IMG/VR virus record: IMGVR_UViG_3300025010_000111
Coordinates: 1 to 43,475 of that record
Direction: 5' to 3' (one strand)
Source: a virus
DNA length: 43,475 bases
Within the stretch, counting starts at the first letter, position 1, and each line of letters opens with the position of its first letter. Position numbers and translations under genes: made by a program. Shown here piece by piece: positions 24,201 to 33,389 of this stretch. Under the pieces are notes generated by a model that worked only from the letters and a program-made list of their open reading frames with translations, searched no databases and was not told the origin of the DNA.

Positions 24201-25504
24201 TAGACACTCCCATACTGGACTTCACCAGTTTTGAATACGGCTGATGTTATCTTATCTCCCGCTGTGTAGAGATAACCATAAGCATAGAGCGGAATTAACA
24301 AAGACTTTGTAGAAACTGTACTGGTATGAACTACTGAAGATGCTCCGGTGATCGCCACGTAGACAATCGTATTCGATGACTGCCGGTATATCCTCAATTC
24401 TGACAGCGCAGTCTGTGTGGCGTAAAGCGTTTTGACCATTGCCCCGTTCTCATACACCCTGACCCCGGAAGAATCACAGATGATGCCGTGCGTGAACCTT
24501 GCAACTCCGGCTCCTTCCATGCCTTTGTTGGCAATTGTAATACATGCACTCGTCACCCCGGATGCTGCTGTGAATTTAATAAATGTACCTGCTCTCAGAG
24601 GGAGTATTGATCTAGCCCAAGAGTTCCAGCCGCTGTTTGTTAGTTTCAGAATCTGAGTATAGGTGAGCGGAGTAGATTCACCAGTAGTAGCATCTTGTGC
24701 AGGCATGACCGTCTCGACAGTATATGAGACGTTCGTTGTCGTCTGATCTCCAGTCAATGAGGTGCCATCATTATAGGTATCTGAAGATACGTCTCTCAAT
24801 GGCTGCGATTCATACCCATCCGCAAATCCTATGTCGAATATCTCATCCCACGATGTAGGCTCACCATTCTCGTCTAAAGTCTCTTGATACACCCAAGTTG
24901 ATTTGTCTTCTTGAAGTATTTGCTCCATGAGCGCATCATAAGACTCCTGATTGAACGTGCCTGCATTAGTAGTAAGCGTCTGCGTTGGTTGCTGTGCTGC
25001 GGTGTACCCTACGAAATAATACAAGCCGTATCCAGCAAATCCGAACCAGAAAGCCAGGTAACTACCATCAAGATAGGTGTATTTTGCAAGACCAAGTTGA
25101 GATTGTCCTTGATACCAAACTAGTTTGTGATGGTTTATCCGAGCCTCAAGATCAAGAAGGGTGCCATCCCAGTCGTTAGGATACAGTGCCCGCATCATAT
25201 CATTTTCCTGAACATCCGTAGCCAGGTAAATACCTTTCGCATAACTTGTCGGGACATCTCCAATAAAGCCGTTAGGATAATACAAACCGTAGTCCGTAAG
25301 CGCATCGTTTACCTGCAATCTACCTTCATCATCTATCCATCGCCCATCCTCCAACTGCGTCCAACCTGGAGGGATATAGTAGTAGGTCAATGTTGAGCCG
25401 GAAGAAGTTCCTGACGTTGTTGACGTATACCCATCTGTCCCTGCTGTTGATCCTGACGTAGTTGTGATCGTTTCGTACTTGAAGTCTTTCAATAATATAC
25501 TCAT
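24200..25504 (-). CDS. Probable tail/fibre protein, unknown fold
   Basis: This 434-residue protein has an N-terminus rich in T, S and G (TTSGSTAGTDGYTSTTSGTS), then an aromatic-rich region (YGLYYPNGF, WFGFAGYGLYYFVGYTAA) and a beta-rich C-terminus (VYVAITGASSVVHTSTVSTK). No transmembrane segment or enzyme motif is clear. Local base composition is GC-richer than in the genes at 30-33 kb. The stop overlaps the next start. It is likely part of the tail fibre or tip complex, by position. Confidence 0.55.
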   Translation of the reverse strand: MSILLKDFKYETITTTSGSTAGTDGYTSTTSGTSSGSTLTYYYIPPGWTQLEDGRWIDDEGRLQVNDALTDYGLYYPNGFIGDVPTSYAKGIYLATDVQENDMMRALYPNDWDGTLLDLEARINHHKLVWYQGQSQLGLAKYTYLDGSYLAFWFGFAGYGLYYFVGYTAAQQPTQTLTTNAGTFNQESYDALMEQILQEDKSTWVYQETLDENGEPTSWDEIFDIGFADGYESQPLRDVSSDTYNDGTSLTGDQTTTNVSYTVETVMPAQDATTGESTPLTYTQILKLTNSGWNSWARSILPLRAGTFIKFTAASGVTSACITIANKGMEGAGVARFTHGIICDSSGVRVYENGAMVKTLYATQTALSELRIYRQSSNTIVYVAITGASSVVHTSTVSTKSLLIPLYAYGYLYTAGDKITSAVFKTGEVQYGSV

Positions 25505-27324
25505 GGCATCCCTATAGCATATTTAGCGTATGGTCCTATCGGACTTTGTGGCACGATGGGAGGACATTGGTATTCCGAGAGAGCAATTGCTAGAGCATCA
25601 TCTCCATATAATCCTACTGACAGATTATCAGAATCCCCTACCTCGAATGGAAGCTGTCCCATTATATTCCAAGGCGCGATACTTGCTTCCTCAGTCTCTG
25701 TAGCCGCAGTCCACTTGAGAGAAGCGAAGGCGTATTTATCTACTTCTACTTCATTCGCCAAAATAGTATATTTTACTACCCCTATTAGGAAAATATCTGT
25801 AGGTGTGACTAGGACAGGTCTTGCTGATATAAGCTCGTATCCAGATGGTGTGCCAGGAAGTTGAGTCCAAGAAGTAAAAGGAGAACCGTAATGTACTGCT
25901 CTCACACCAATCTTTACTGCATTACTTATACAAAGGTATAACGGAGTTTCATTATAAGTTCCTGCATATGTTATGTCAGGTCTAACTCCATTTTCTTCTG
26001 ATACAGCAGTAGGTACTACAAGATCCTCTGCAAATAATCCAGTAGTACTGAATTTGACACCTCCATATTTCCTAGTCCAAGTATACACATTGCCATCATG
26101 GCCGTGAAACATTACAGAATCATAAGGCACTGTAAAGTTAGTGTTCGGATATGCCCCCGCTAGTTGCTCAAGCATACTCATCGCATTATACCAATGACCA
26201 GTATCTACTGTTTCTGTTGCAAGGGATGTGAGTAATGGCATGAATTGTTCAGAGTTAACAATTGATACTACTCCGTCAACAATCATTGAGTAAAACAGTC
26301 TCCACTTATCGTCTTCTGGATGAACAGCATAATACACAGAAGCCTCGCACGATTCGCCTCCTTCTCTGTACAGGTGTGTCGAGGCATTAACTGCATGAAA
26401 AAATGTCGTACCAAAAGCATAAGATCCTATAGGTTCACAAGAACCATCATTCTGTGAAGTAATCAAGATAGTTCGCAATGCAACTGGTATATCTTCAGTT
26501 AAAATATTCGCAAGAGAAATATATCCTACAGAACTCATCGGTATATTGATATCTACACCAACATATTTTACTTGGTCCTCACCTATGGTAACAAAGTCAT
26601 AAATCCAGGTACTTTGAAATGTTACATATCTATCATCTCCGATCTTTTGATAAATTCGTTTTGGGTTGTAATTGTAACTATCATTCTGCACATGATGAAT
26701 AGCACATGACAGCCTACTTTTCTGAATACCATTTGAGATATAGAATGATGTAGTTTTCTCAAAAATTGACCTGAACCAGTCAAATGTACCGTTTCCATTT
26801 CTATCAAAATCAACAGAAGAAGAAACGAGCACGTTGAACAACTCTCCCCTTTCTGGAATTATTACAGGATTACAAGGAAAATCATATTCTGGTATAGAAT
26901 CGTTGAACAAAGAATAAGTGTCTGTTGGGACAAACCGCATCGTTGAGTATTCCAGTGTGTTTTCAGGGTCTATCGGTCCGTTGAAAAGTGTTGTGAAACT
27001 GCCTGAACTTTGATATATGTACCCGTCTTCCTCGTATGTCCCTAAGTCCTTGAATATGATATACAAATCCTGTGCCCCGTTGAATCCTCCAGCCCAATAA
27101 TCAGCAACGGCAATTTTGATTCCGTTCCGTGTTGAACAAGCTGCAACCGCACCCATAGGGGCAGTGACATTACCTCCGTCGATGTCTCCGAGTTGCCATG
27201 CATTAAACCTGAACCCGTTCCATACGACTGTACTGACAGGCAGTGACATTTCCTTTATCTGATCAAGTTTTTTCTTGGCAAACCATTTACGCTTTAACGA
27301 TCTATCTCCATCTGTACGAATCAT
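25501..27324 (-). CDS. Large tail/fibre protein, unknown fold
   Basis: This 607-residue, beta-rich protein with many aromatics has no signal peptide, repeat or enzymatic motif that I can name. A patch of D, N and G (FDRNGNGTFDWF, about residues 170-185) resembles calcium-binding loops. The next gene downstream overlaps it by 4 bases (ATGA), and the kelch-type gene upstream overlaps it likewise, so these proteins are probably synthesised together and may form one receptor-binding structure. Confidence in a tail role comes from the neighbours. Confidence 0.55.
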   Translation of the reverse strand: MIRTDGDRSLKRKWFAKKKLDQIKEMSLPVSTVVWNGFRFNAWQLGDIDGGNVTAPMGAVAACSTRNGIKIAVADYWAGGFNGAQDLYIIFKDLGTYEEDGYIYQSSGSFTTLFNGPIDPENTLEYSTMRFVPTDTYSLFNDSIPEYDFPCNPVIIPERGELFNVLVSSSVDFDRNGNGTFDWFRSIFEKTTSFYISNGIQKSRLSCAIHHVQNDSYNYNPKRIYQKIGDDRYVTFQSTWIYDFVTIGEDQVKYVGVDINIPMSSVGYISLANILTEDIPVALRTILITSQNDGSCEPIGSYAFGTTFFHAVNASTHLYREGGESCEASVYYAVHPEDDKWRLFYSMIVDGVVSIVNSEQFMPLLTSLATETVDTGHWYNAMSMLEQLAGAYPNTNFTVPYDSVMFHGHDGNVYTWTRKYGGVKFSTTGLFAEDLVVPTAVSEENGVRPDITYAGTYNETPLYLCISNAVKIGVRAVHYGSPFTSWTQLPGTPSGYELISARPVLVTPTDIFLIGVVKYTILANEVEVDKYAFASLKWTAATETEEASIAPWNIMGQLPFEVGDSDNLSVGLYGDDALAIALSEYQCPPIVPQSPIGPYAKYAIGMP

Positions 27325-28364
27325 GTAAGTATCTCGGTCTGACCTGAAAAGTTAGTCCAAAAAATCGACACATACCCTATCTCAGAATAATCGTTATATC
27401 CTCCAGAAAACGGGGCATATTGAACGTAAGCCGTAGTAGATGGATTCCCCCCACCAAGCAAGTATACTCTGCTATTTGTGGTAACTGCCGCCATAGACCG
27501 CATTGCCGCACGATAAAGAGTCGTCCCAAACGCCCATGTTCCAATAGTTCCGTCTGAATTTATTGGTGCAGTAAGCACTGTCCCCCCGCTTACATCACCG
27601 CCCAGTAAATATATTCTTGATCTCGTGACAACTGGGGATGATTTTGATATAATAACACTGAGAGAAGAACCAGCAGACCACGCAGAAAGAACTCCAGTTT
27701 CTCCGTAAGTGGCGCTGTATGTGTTACTTACTTTTACCCCGGCAGATACCCCTCCAAGTACATATATTCTTCCATTGACATCAGCAAGCGAAGTCCATGC
27801 CAGAGTGATTGGTAATGATGGCCCATATTCCCATGCCCCGACAATCCCATCGTCGTCTATAGGAGCGGTAAGTGTAGTATTCCTATACCCTACGCCTCCA
27901 CCCCCAATCCCTCCTATGAGGTAAACCCGATCCTTGGTGATAATTGACTTTGCCGCATACCTTCCATCTATGAGTGATGCAGACTCGCTCCATGTCCCAA
28001 TCATTCCAGCATCGTCTATCGGCGCGGAATATACCTTGTTTATATACTCAGACCCTGCATTTGTCCCGCCTGCCAGGTACACTCTATTCTTCGTAATCCA
28101 TGCACAAGCATCATTTGCCATGTTATATGGAAGTGCATCGGAAGCTGCCCATGCCCCAATAACTCCGGAACCACTGATTGCCGCTGTATATGACGAAACG
28201 CCAGTAAATATATATACCCTGTTCCTAGTGACAATAGCCGAAGCTTGACTGATGCCTACCGGCAGGTTGGTGTCACCAGCCCACCCGGTTATATTGGTAA
28301 CCTGACTGGTATTAAAGTCGTACTGCTGATCCCACGGTTGGCCGTTTGTTATATACGTTGTCAT
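27321..28364 (-). CDS. Kelch-type beta-propeller protein, likely receptor-binding
   Basis: This 347-residue protein contains six repeats of about 50 residues. Each has a strand [NDSG]R[VI]Y[LIV]xxG (NRVYIFTG, NRVYLAGG, DRVYLIGG, GRIYVLGG, SRIYLLGG, SRVYLLGG) and a following phrase such as APIDDDGIVGAWE. This is the pattern of kelch-like propeller blades. No signal peptide is present, so it is probably part of the virion. Propellers often bind glycans or proteins, which suits adhesion to the host. The gene overlaps both neighbours by 4 bases. Confidence 0.75.
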   Translation of the reverse strand: MTTYITNGQPWDQQYDFNTSQVTNITGWAGDTNLPVGISQASAIVTRNRVYIFTGVSSYTAAISGSGVIGAWAASDALPYNMANDACAWITKNRVYLAGGTNAGSEYINKVYSAPIDDAGMIGTWSESASLIDGRYAAKSIITKDRVYLIGGIGGGGVGYRNTTLTAPIDDDGIVGAWEYGPSLPITLAWTSLADVNGRIYVLGGVSAGVKVSNTYSATYGETGVLSAWSAGSSLSVIISKSSPVVTRSRIYLLGGDVSGGTVLTAPINSDGTIGTWAFGTTLYRAAMRSMAAVTTNSRVYLLGGGNPSTTAYVQYAPFSGGYNDYSEIGYVSIFWTNFSGQTEILT

Positions 28365-28828
28365 TCCGCTGGGAACCCGAGAGAATAGGAGTTGATCGGC
28401 TGCACAACCCCAGATGTCATGTAGGCGTTGGCGATGATCAGGTCTTTGCCAACTGTACCGACAGAACCTTGGACACGTTTTTCTGTAGTGCTCAAGACCC
28501 CTGTGTCAGAACTCAAAACTCCACGATAGAACGAAGCGTAACCGGAAGCAGCGTTTGTTCCTGTCCATGTTTCAGCCGCCGCCTTGGTAATAACTCCAGA
28601 GGTAGGAGCATCAAACGTGCCACCTGTTCCGCCACCATTTACCGAGATGGTACAGAGCAAAGTAGCCGAGCCGATAGCCGCGTCAGCAGTTGCAGGGATA
28701 AGCGCATCCGCTGCCGCCTGGCTTGTGGCAGACCCATAAATCTTGATGAGAAAACCACTCATGCCTGTCGAAAATGGGCCAGTACCGAGCATGTAATTCC
28801 GTAATCCTGTAGATACCTTAAAAGCCAT
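28361..28828 (-). CDS. Conserved virion-type protein
   Basis: This 155-residue protein starts MAFKVSTGLRNYMLGTGP, a beginning shared by small structural proteins in many tailed phages. The middle is rich in G, T and A with beta propensity (TISVNGGGTGGTFDAPTSG). It lies between the propeller protein and a fibre-like protein. A tail or head-decoration role is inferred. The stop overlaps the next gene by 4 bases. Confidence 0.6.
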   Translation of the reverse strand: MAFKVSTGLRNYMLGTGPFSTGMSGFLIKIYGSATSQAAADALIPATADAAIGSATLLCTISVNGGGTGGTFDAPTSGVITKAAAETWTGTNAASGYASFYRGVLSSDTGVLSTTEKRVQGSVGTVGKDLIIANAYMTSGVVQPINSYSLGFPAE

Positions 28829-28836
28829 ATATCACC

Positions 28837-29232
28837 TCAATCCAGTGCGGCGATAATCTCGCCTATTTCAAAAGTTAAAGGACTTGCATTACTGATTGTC
28901 CGAGGAGCCGCCAGAGTTCCATACATAATGCAATTACCTGCCGTAGATGCAGTCCATATACTTACATGTGTTACAGTATAAGACCCTGCAGCAACAGCAG
29001 GTGTAAACACAACCTGTGTAGTACTGGCGGATGTTCCTACACTTGAAGTTCCCATTGTAACGGCTTTACGAATATAATCAGCATCAGTCCCAACAACCAT
29101 TTCAGCAACTGCACCAGTCTCAGTTGGATCGGCAGTATGTAAAGCAACGAACCAGGCTGTCGGCCGAGTAACGGAATCAGTGTTGAATGCCCAGTTAAGA
29201 AGGAGGTTTTCTCCATATGTTGTAAATGACAT
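28837..29232 (-). CDS. Phage tail-fibre-like small protein
   Basis: The start is ATG at 29232, after GGAGAAGAAT; the longer frame back to 29418 overlaps the preceding gene and lacks a ribosome-binding site. The 131-residue product reads YGENLLLNWAF then TAWFVALHTADPTETG, with a C-terminal YTVTHVSIWTASTAGN. This is a common phage protein type, often annotated as tail-fibre or structural, with a jelly-roll-like beta pattern. It probably belongs to the fibre complex with the genes around it. Confidence 0.7.
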   Translation of the reverse strand: MSFTTYGENLLLNWAFNTDSVTRPTAWFVALHTADPTETGAVAEMVVGTDADYIRKAVTMGTSSVGTSASTTQVVFTPAVAAGSYTVTHVSIWTASTAGNCIMYGTLAAPRTISNASPLTFEIGEIIAALD

Positions 29233-29242
29233 ATTCTTCTCC

Positions 29243-29749
29243 TTATGCCGAGACGAGTGCAAACCCGACTGGAACTCGTAGCGAGCCGAGATTGGCCAAG
29301 GTAAATGGAGAAGCAAATAAAGCTGCAGAAACAAGTAATCCAGTACTTGACCCTCTTGTAAGTCCAGTAGTAATAAATGCCCCTCTAATTGTTGCAGCTC
29401 CTGTGAAGTCAAATTCATTCGGTGCTGCCGAAGTAGTAATAGATCCTGCTACAGGAGCTGGAAGTGTAAGAGTTTGCCTATTCGTTCCTGTAGTTGTATA
29501 ACTTGTATTTTCCCCACAAGCGGCCATGAAAGTCGTCATTGTATCCCCAGGTAGCGGAAGATAATTATTTTCATATAGAGACAGATAATACGTAGAATAC
29601 TGACTACCACTTCTCAAGGCCGCATTGAGCATATATGTAATCATATCTGCTGGCATGAGGTTATGTACTTCTTGCTGGGAAATAATTTGCCCATCTTCAC
29701 TTACATGCGTCGGAGTGTAAACAAATCCGACTTTGTATTCATTATTCAT
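29243..29749 (-). CDS. Probable virion/tail-fibre protein
   Basis: The start at ATG 29749 follows GAGAGG and overlaps the upstream stop (TAATG); an earlier in-frame start at 29785 lies inside that gene. The 168-residue product begins NNEYKVGFVYTPTHVS, with a helical stretch (MPADMITYMLNAALRSGSQY) and then a beta-rich, alanine/threonine-rich C-terminus. It resembles small fibre-associated proteins encoded beside its neighbour in other phages. No enzyme motif is seen. Confidence 0.6.
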   Translation of the reverse strand: MNNEYKVGFVYTPTHVSEDGQIISQQEVHNLMPADMITYMLNAALRSGSQYSTYYLSLYENNYLPLPGDTMTTFMAACGENTSYTTTGTNRQTLTLPAPVAGSITTSAAPNEFDFTGAATIRGAFITTGLTRGSSTGLLVSAALFASPFTLANLGSLRVPVGFALVSA

Positions 29750-30981
29750 TATACCTCTCTCCGAATTTGTTCTGCAGTTATCCAACTACTTGCTGCCATA
29801 GCTGACATTGATGGATTATTAAGACTTGTTATTGCCTGTTTCATACCATTTTCTTCCCTAATCAACATAGCGCCTTTAGCACTGTAATCCGGTACAACCT
29901 GATCTTCTTGCATGTTCTTTATTTCTCCTCCGTTTCCTGCCATTATTAAACCTCTTGTTGAAAACCAACATACATTTTTATTTGAAAGTTTTTGTCCTGT
30001 TCCAAGAGCAGCACCATAATCAAGTTTAGTTAATTGCTGAAAGTTTTCAGGCCCACTTCCAACAAAGAAATAAGTTTTATCTGCTACAAGCCAAACTCCA
30101 TCATCAACAGGTTCTACAACAGTTATATCATCACTAAATTGAAAATAACTATTACTTAATTGTGAAACAAGATCAGTTGAATATGCTTCAGTTACATAAA
30201 GCAAGTTATCCTTTGCAATCAAAAGTCTACTATTATGTTCACGTATAATTTGTCCAGCAGGTGGTTTTGTCATGAATAAAGTTTCAAGAACCTTTCCGCC
30301 ATCATAAGGCAATGTTACTTGATAACTAAGTGTTCCAATCGCAGCATCTCCACACTGATAAAAGATTTTACCATTCGCAGTAGTCATATATAAACGAATT
30401 CCGATAACCTGATTATCACTAGAAGATGGAAGACTAGTGAAAACAATACTACTATTTTCTATAACTGAAATTGAGGTAATGTTACTTGCTCCAGATTCAT
30501 TACCAAGTGCATCATAAAAAGTCAGGCAACACAAATAAACTCCTGCACCAAATATTCCAGAAGAACTATAAACTACTGGAGCAGTAGGATTACTCATGCC
30601 CCAATTTTGGGCTGTACCATTTATAATCTTTTTTCCTACTAACCCATCACTAAAAAACAATTCATTATTATGTTCATAATAAGCAAATGTATCTCCAAGT
30701 ATTCCACTTGAAATAGTAGTCTTTGTCCAATCAGCATTAACTTTTTTAAGTATCGTTCCTTCAACTACAAACTGTCCTTGCAAACAAGCAAAGCCATATT
30801 TCATGTCAAATCCACTACATTTCTTAGTACTGCCATTTCGCATTTTGATCTTTCCCACATTGGTAAAATCAACACTTACAGCATTTCTAACCATTGTACT
30901 TGAATCTTCTGAATTAACTGGCAACGCATGATCTTCAGCGCGATTATTCATACCCTTAAAAGGCCCAAGTGAAAGTTTCAT
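29749..30981 (-). CDS. Tail hub/stabilisation protein, beta-propeller-like
   Basis: This 410-residue protein opens with GPFKGMNNRAEDHALP and then RNAVSVDFTNVGKIKMRNG, a signature common among structural proteins at the neck or tail of short-tailed phages. Repeated strands such as ELFFSDGLVGKKI, RLLIAKDNLLYVTEA and VWLVADKTYFFVG suggest a propeller. It follows the adaptor-like gene in transcription order, which suits a tail tube or nozzle component. The start has AAAGGAGC just upstream. The function is inferred from pattern and order. Confidence 0.65.
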   Translation of the reverse strand: MKLSLGPFKGMNNRAEDHALPVNSEDSSTMVRNAVSVDFTNVGKIKMRNGSTKKCSGFDMKYGFACLQGQFVVEGTILKKVNADWTKTTISSGILGDTFAYYEHNNELFFSDGLVGKKIINGTAQNWGMSNPTAPVVYSSSGIFGAGVYLCCLTFYDALGNESGASNITSISVIENSSIVFTSLPSSSDNQVIGIRLYMTTANGKIFYQCGDAAIGTLSYQVTLPYDGGKVLETLFMTKPPAGQIIREHNSRLLIAKDNLLYVTEAYSTDLVSQLSNSYFQFSDDITVVEPVDDGVWLVADKTYFFVGSGPENFQQLTKLDYGAALGTGQKLSNKNVCWFSTRGLIMAGNGGEIKNMQEDQVVPDYSAKGAMLIREENGMKQAITSLNNPSMSAMAASSWITAEQIRREV

Positions 30982-30992
30982 TTTAGCTCCTT

Positions 30993-31904
30993 TTACTTAA
31001 GCATGAATCCACGAGTATAAGATGGGATAGTTAGTTCAAGAGTTCTCATAGCTTCAAGAAAAAAGATTTTATATTTCAAAGTATTTTTCATCTCATCATC
31101 TTTATCATCTTCAAGTCTTTCATATGCTTTCCATGCTCCAAAATTAACCAAGAGAGCTTCTTGTAAATGTTCTGGAATTCCATCTGGAGTATCAGCATCA
31201 TTAATCATATTAACTGGTTTTCTATAATAATGTAATGTTACTGTTTCACTACTTGTAGGAATACCTTGATAATACAACTTTCTACCGTGTTCAATTACTT
31301 CAGAAATTTTGCCTGACTTATTCAACAATGGATAAGTTTCTGCAAACTCAATAAATGATTCTGATATATCAATTTCACTTCCAGTAGATGATGATACAAA
31401 TTGCAAGTCTCTATGAAAATTAGTTGGCATATTTACATAAGCAGCAGTAGAAGTTGCAACTGTATCTATTGTAAACAATCCAGGCAGTGGAGGCGTAAGT
31501 GAATTCGGTAGTGGATTATCAATTCCATCTAACAATGAGGGCATTCCACCAGCAATTTCATAAACACCTTGATTTATAAAATCACCTAAAAAATCAAAGA
31601 TCGCTGGATTATCAATAAGAATATTTACTTTGGCTACTAATGATGCAAAAGTATGACTAGATGGTGTTACTGCTGTATCTCCATAAAATATCTGAAGAGT
31701 ATCACCATCAGACATTGAAGATGTGTCATATGCTAATGTAAAAACTTTTCCAACAAGTGATCCAGTAAGTACTAAAGAAGTTGAACTATAAATAATAATT
31801 TCATCTATACTATTTATTATAGCTTCAATTTTATCTTCAGCTACAGTATCAGTGAAAGTTATTGTTCCTTCGCTGGCATCAAATACATAGTCAGTTCTAA
31901 GCAT
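30993..31904 (-). CDS. Head-tail adaptor-like protein with N-terminal beta domain
   Basis: This 303-residue protein has an N-terminal part (residues 1-75) that looks like a small beta-sandwich (LVLTGSLVGKVFTLAYDTSS). The remainder has the helical pattern of adaptor/neck proteins (FASLVAKVNILIDN, then HLQEALLVNFGAWKAYERLEDD near the C-terminus). Adaptors join the portal to the tail. It is followed by the tail-hub-like gene. The start has GGAGCGTTCTA upstream. The N-terminal domain is additional to typical adaptors, and may be a fusion or decoration. Confidence 0.55.
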   Translation of the reverse strand: MLRTDYVFDASEGTITFTDTVAEDKIEAIINSIDEIIIYSSTSLVLTGSLVGKVFTLAYDTSSMSDGDTLQIFYGDTAVTPSSHTFASLVAKVNILIDNPAIFDFLGDFINQGVYEIAGGMPSLLDGIDNPLPNSLTPPLPGLFTIDTVATSTAAYVNMPTNFHRDLQFVSSSTGSEIDISESFIEFAETYPLLNKSGKISEVIEHGRKLYYQGIPTSSETVTLHYYRKPVNMINDADTPDGIPEHLQEALLVNFGAWKAYERLEDDKDDEMKNTLKYKIFFLEAMRTLELTIPSYTRGFMLK

Positions 31905-31925
31905 TAGAACGCTCCAATATTTTTA

Positions 31926-32165
31926 TTATAAATCATTAGGTGTAATTGGAACAGTTATAAAATTTTCCTCTGGTTCCGGCCTATGTACAGGAACACTTTG
32001 CTTCTCACCCAATGGTTTCGGATCAGTATATTGTGGATGCTTCTCTTCCCAACAAGTATCAGCACAAACAAACAACTTATCCCAAGTCATCCGGCATTCA
32101 GATGCATAACGCTGAAAACCACATTGATCACAGATTACTAAATAATCACCAGGTTTATATGACAT
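31926..32165 (-). CDS. Small zinc-ribbon protein conserved beside head-tail genes
   Basis: This 79-residue protein has CDQCGFQRYASE (residues 12-23) and then VCADTCWEEKHPQ (about residues 33-45), giving a C-x2-C and C-x3-C pattern with a conserved EKHPQ. Similar proteins are common next to neck or adaptor genes in phages. It probably folds round zinc as a structural or assembly factor. Start and upstream stop overlap (TAATG at 32165). Confidence 0.65.
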   Translation of the reverse strand: MSYKPGDYLVICDQCGFQRYASECRMTWDKLFVCADTCWEEKHPQYTDPKPLGEKQSVPVHRPEPEENFITVPITPNDL

Positions 32166-32638
32166 TATTCAAAAATCCCCCATGCTTGTCTGTAAAATTC
32201 ATTCCAAGTTTGCCTATGTGGTCTTCCTGGTCTCCAGGCTTCGATATATTGTTCCCAAGATTTTTCATATTCGTCTTTTTGAGGAAGCGTATCTGGTAAA
32301 GTCCAAAGCAATAAACGAGCATATGCAGTAGCTAAAACATCATTATGTTCAATAGCTAAGTAACTTGTAGAAATGCTTCTATCATATTGAAGACGATCAA
32401 GCACATCTTTTATAATCATGCCAGTTTGATAATGTTGTAAAACTCCAGCTACTCCACCCAATTTCTCAAATTGATAAAAACCTCTTGCTGGGCCACCAAC
32501 TTGCCTACGATAAACAAACTTAGATTCTTGTAAGCCTATTGTTAGCAACATAACTATTGCAGCTGGAGAAGTCATTTGCTTTGGAAGTAATGCTAGTCCA
32601 GGATAAATTACAACCTGCAAAACATCAGAAAGCTTCAT
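32165..32638 (-). CDS. Lytic-transglycosylase-like virion or lysis protein
   Basis: This is a 157-residue protein. The phrases GLQESKFVYRRQ (E38 a candidate catalytic glutamate) and GGPARGFYQFEKLGG (48-62) fit the SLT/lysozyme-like pattern, where a catalytic E-S pair is followed by G-x-x-G-hydrophobic-x-Q. A short hydrophobic stretch near residues 24-35 could be part of the fold rather than a signal peptide. The family cuts the glycan strand of peptidoglycan. Its place before the adaptor genes suggests a virion enzyme that opens the wall on entry; an endolysin role is the alternative. Confidence 0.6.
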   Translation of the reverse strand: MKLSDVLQVVIYPGLALLPKQMTSPAAIVMLLTIGLQESKFVYRRQVGGPARGFYQFEKLGGVAGVLQHYQTGMIIKDVLDRLQYDRSISTSYLAIEHNDVLATAYARLLLWTLPDTLPQKDEYEKSWEQYIEAWRPGRPHRQTWNEFYRQAWGIFE

Positions 32639-32642
32639 ATAA

Positions 32643-33377
32643 TTATCCTTGTACTATTGCTTTCTTAGCAAACGCACACTCACCACCGCGCTTCATAAAT
32701 ACTTCTGTAAAATCATCAAGGTCCATCACCCAGTATCCATTACGCAATAGGTTCCAATCTGGCCATGAGTTAGGCCCACCAATAATATTTTGATGGAGAT
32801 TAATAAATGTAGCTACTGTACAGTGTCCGCCGACCACCTCGCCACCAGGAGTGCTCAAGCCGTCTACTTCACGAGGATATACCATGCCCTCAGTCCATTC
32901 AAGTCCAAGTACTGCAGAACTATAATAATCAATTCCACGAATAACTTCATCAACAGTCCTTGCTCGACAATATGATTCAATCAAGCCTTCTTGCTTTGCA
33001 GTCTGCATCACCGCCGCAAGTGATGTTCCATAACTAATTGGCTTTGATTCAGGTCGTTCAGAACCAGGCCACTGATCATTATCCTGACACCTAAAATAAA
33101 ACTCAAGAGCCCATTCATCACCAAGAGTACAGATGTTCGGCTCATGCTCAAGAAACGCAGTAAATCCAAATCCTCCGCAAGCACTCCAATTACCCTGATT
33201 AAGCAATGGAGCTTTAAACTTCTTTACTCTATACTTTGATATTAATTCTCTATACCTGAGATCAATACCATCATCAATTGGGGGTACAGCAAGAATGTTC
33301 GGCGCACTTGGATCAGGTTGAAATATAAGTCCACATCTCGAATCTTGAGTTTCAGTTTTACCATCTTTGAGTAGCAT
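32643..33377 (-). CDS. Papain-like (C1-type) cysteine protease
   Basis: This 244-residue protein matches the papain catalytic layout. Q61 and C67 are six residues apart in NQGNWSACGGFGF (papain Q19/C25), H185 lies in GGHCTVATF and N203 in GPNSWPDW, which corresponds to the NSW motif. The spacing between C67 and H185 is close to that of papain. No signal peptide or prodomain is obvious, and the 57 residues before Q61 are shorter than typical prodomains. The gene lies between a membrane protein and the transglycosylase-like gene. It could process virion proteins or act on host targets. Confidence 0.75.
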   Translation of the reverse strand: MLLKDGKTETQDSRCGLIFQPDPSAPNILAVPPIDDGIDLRYRELISKYRVKKFKAPLLNQGNWSACGGFGFTAFLEHEPNICTLGDEWALEFYFRCQDNDQWPGSERPESKPISYGTSLAAVMQTAKQEGLIESYCRARTVDEVIRGIDYYSSAVLGLEWTEGMVYPREVDGLSTPGGEVVGGHCTVATFINLHQNIIGGPNSWPDWNLLRNGYWVMDLDDFTEVFMKRGGECAFAKKAIVQG

Positions 33378-33389
33378 ATTATTTCCTTA

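Noticed and set aside
27321-28364. Kelch repeats as a sign of a bacterial gene
   Set aside because: The gene has no signal peptide and overlaps phage genes by 4 bases on both sides, so it belongs to the phage block.
28346-28804. 152-codon plus-strand frame opposite the virion gene
   Set aside because: It mirrors the minus-strand gene 28361-28828, which has coupling overlaps; no ribosome-binding site or family pattern on the plus strand.
29233-29418. N-terminal extension of the tail-fibre-like gene
   Set aside because: The extension overlaps the neighbouring gene and has no ribosome-binding site; GGAGAAGAAT supports the start at 29232.
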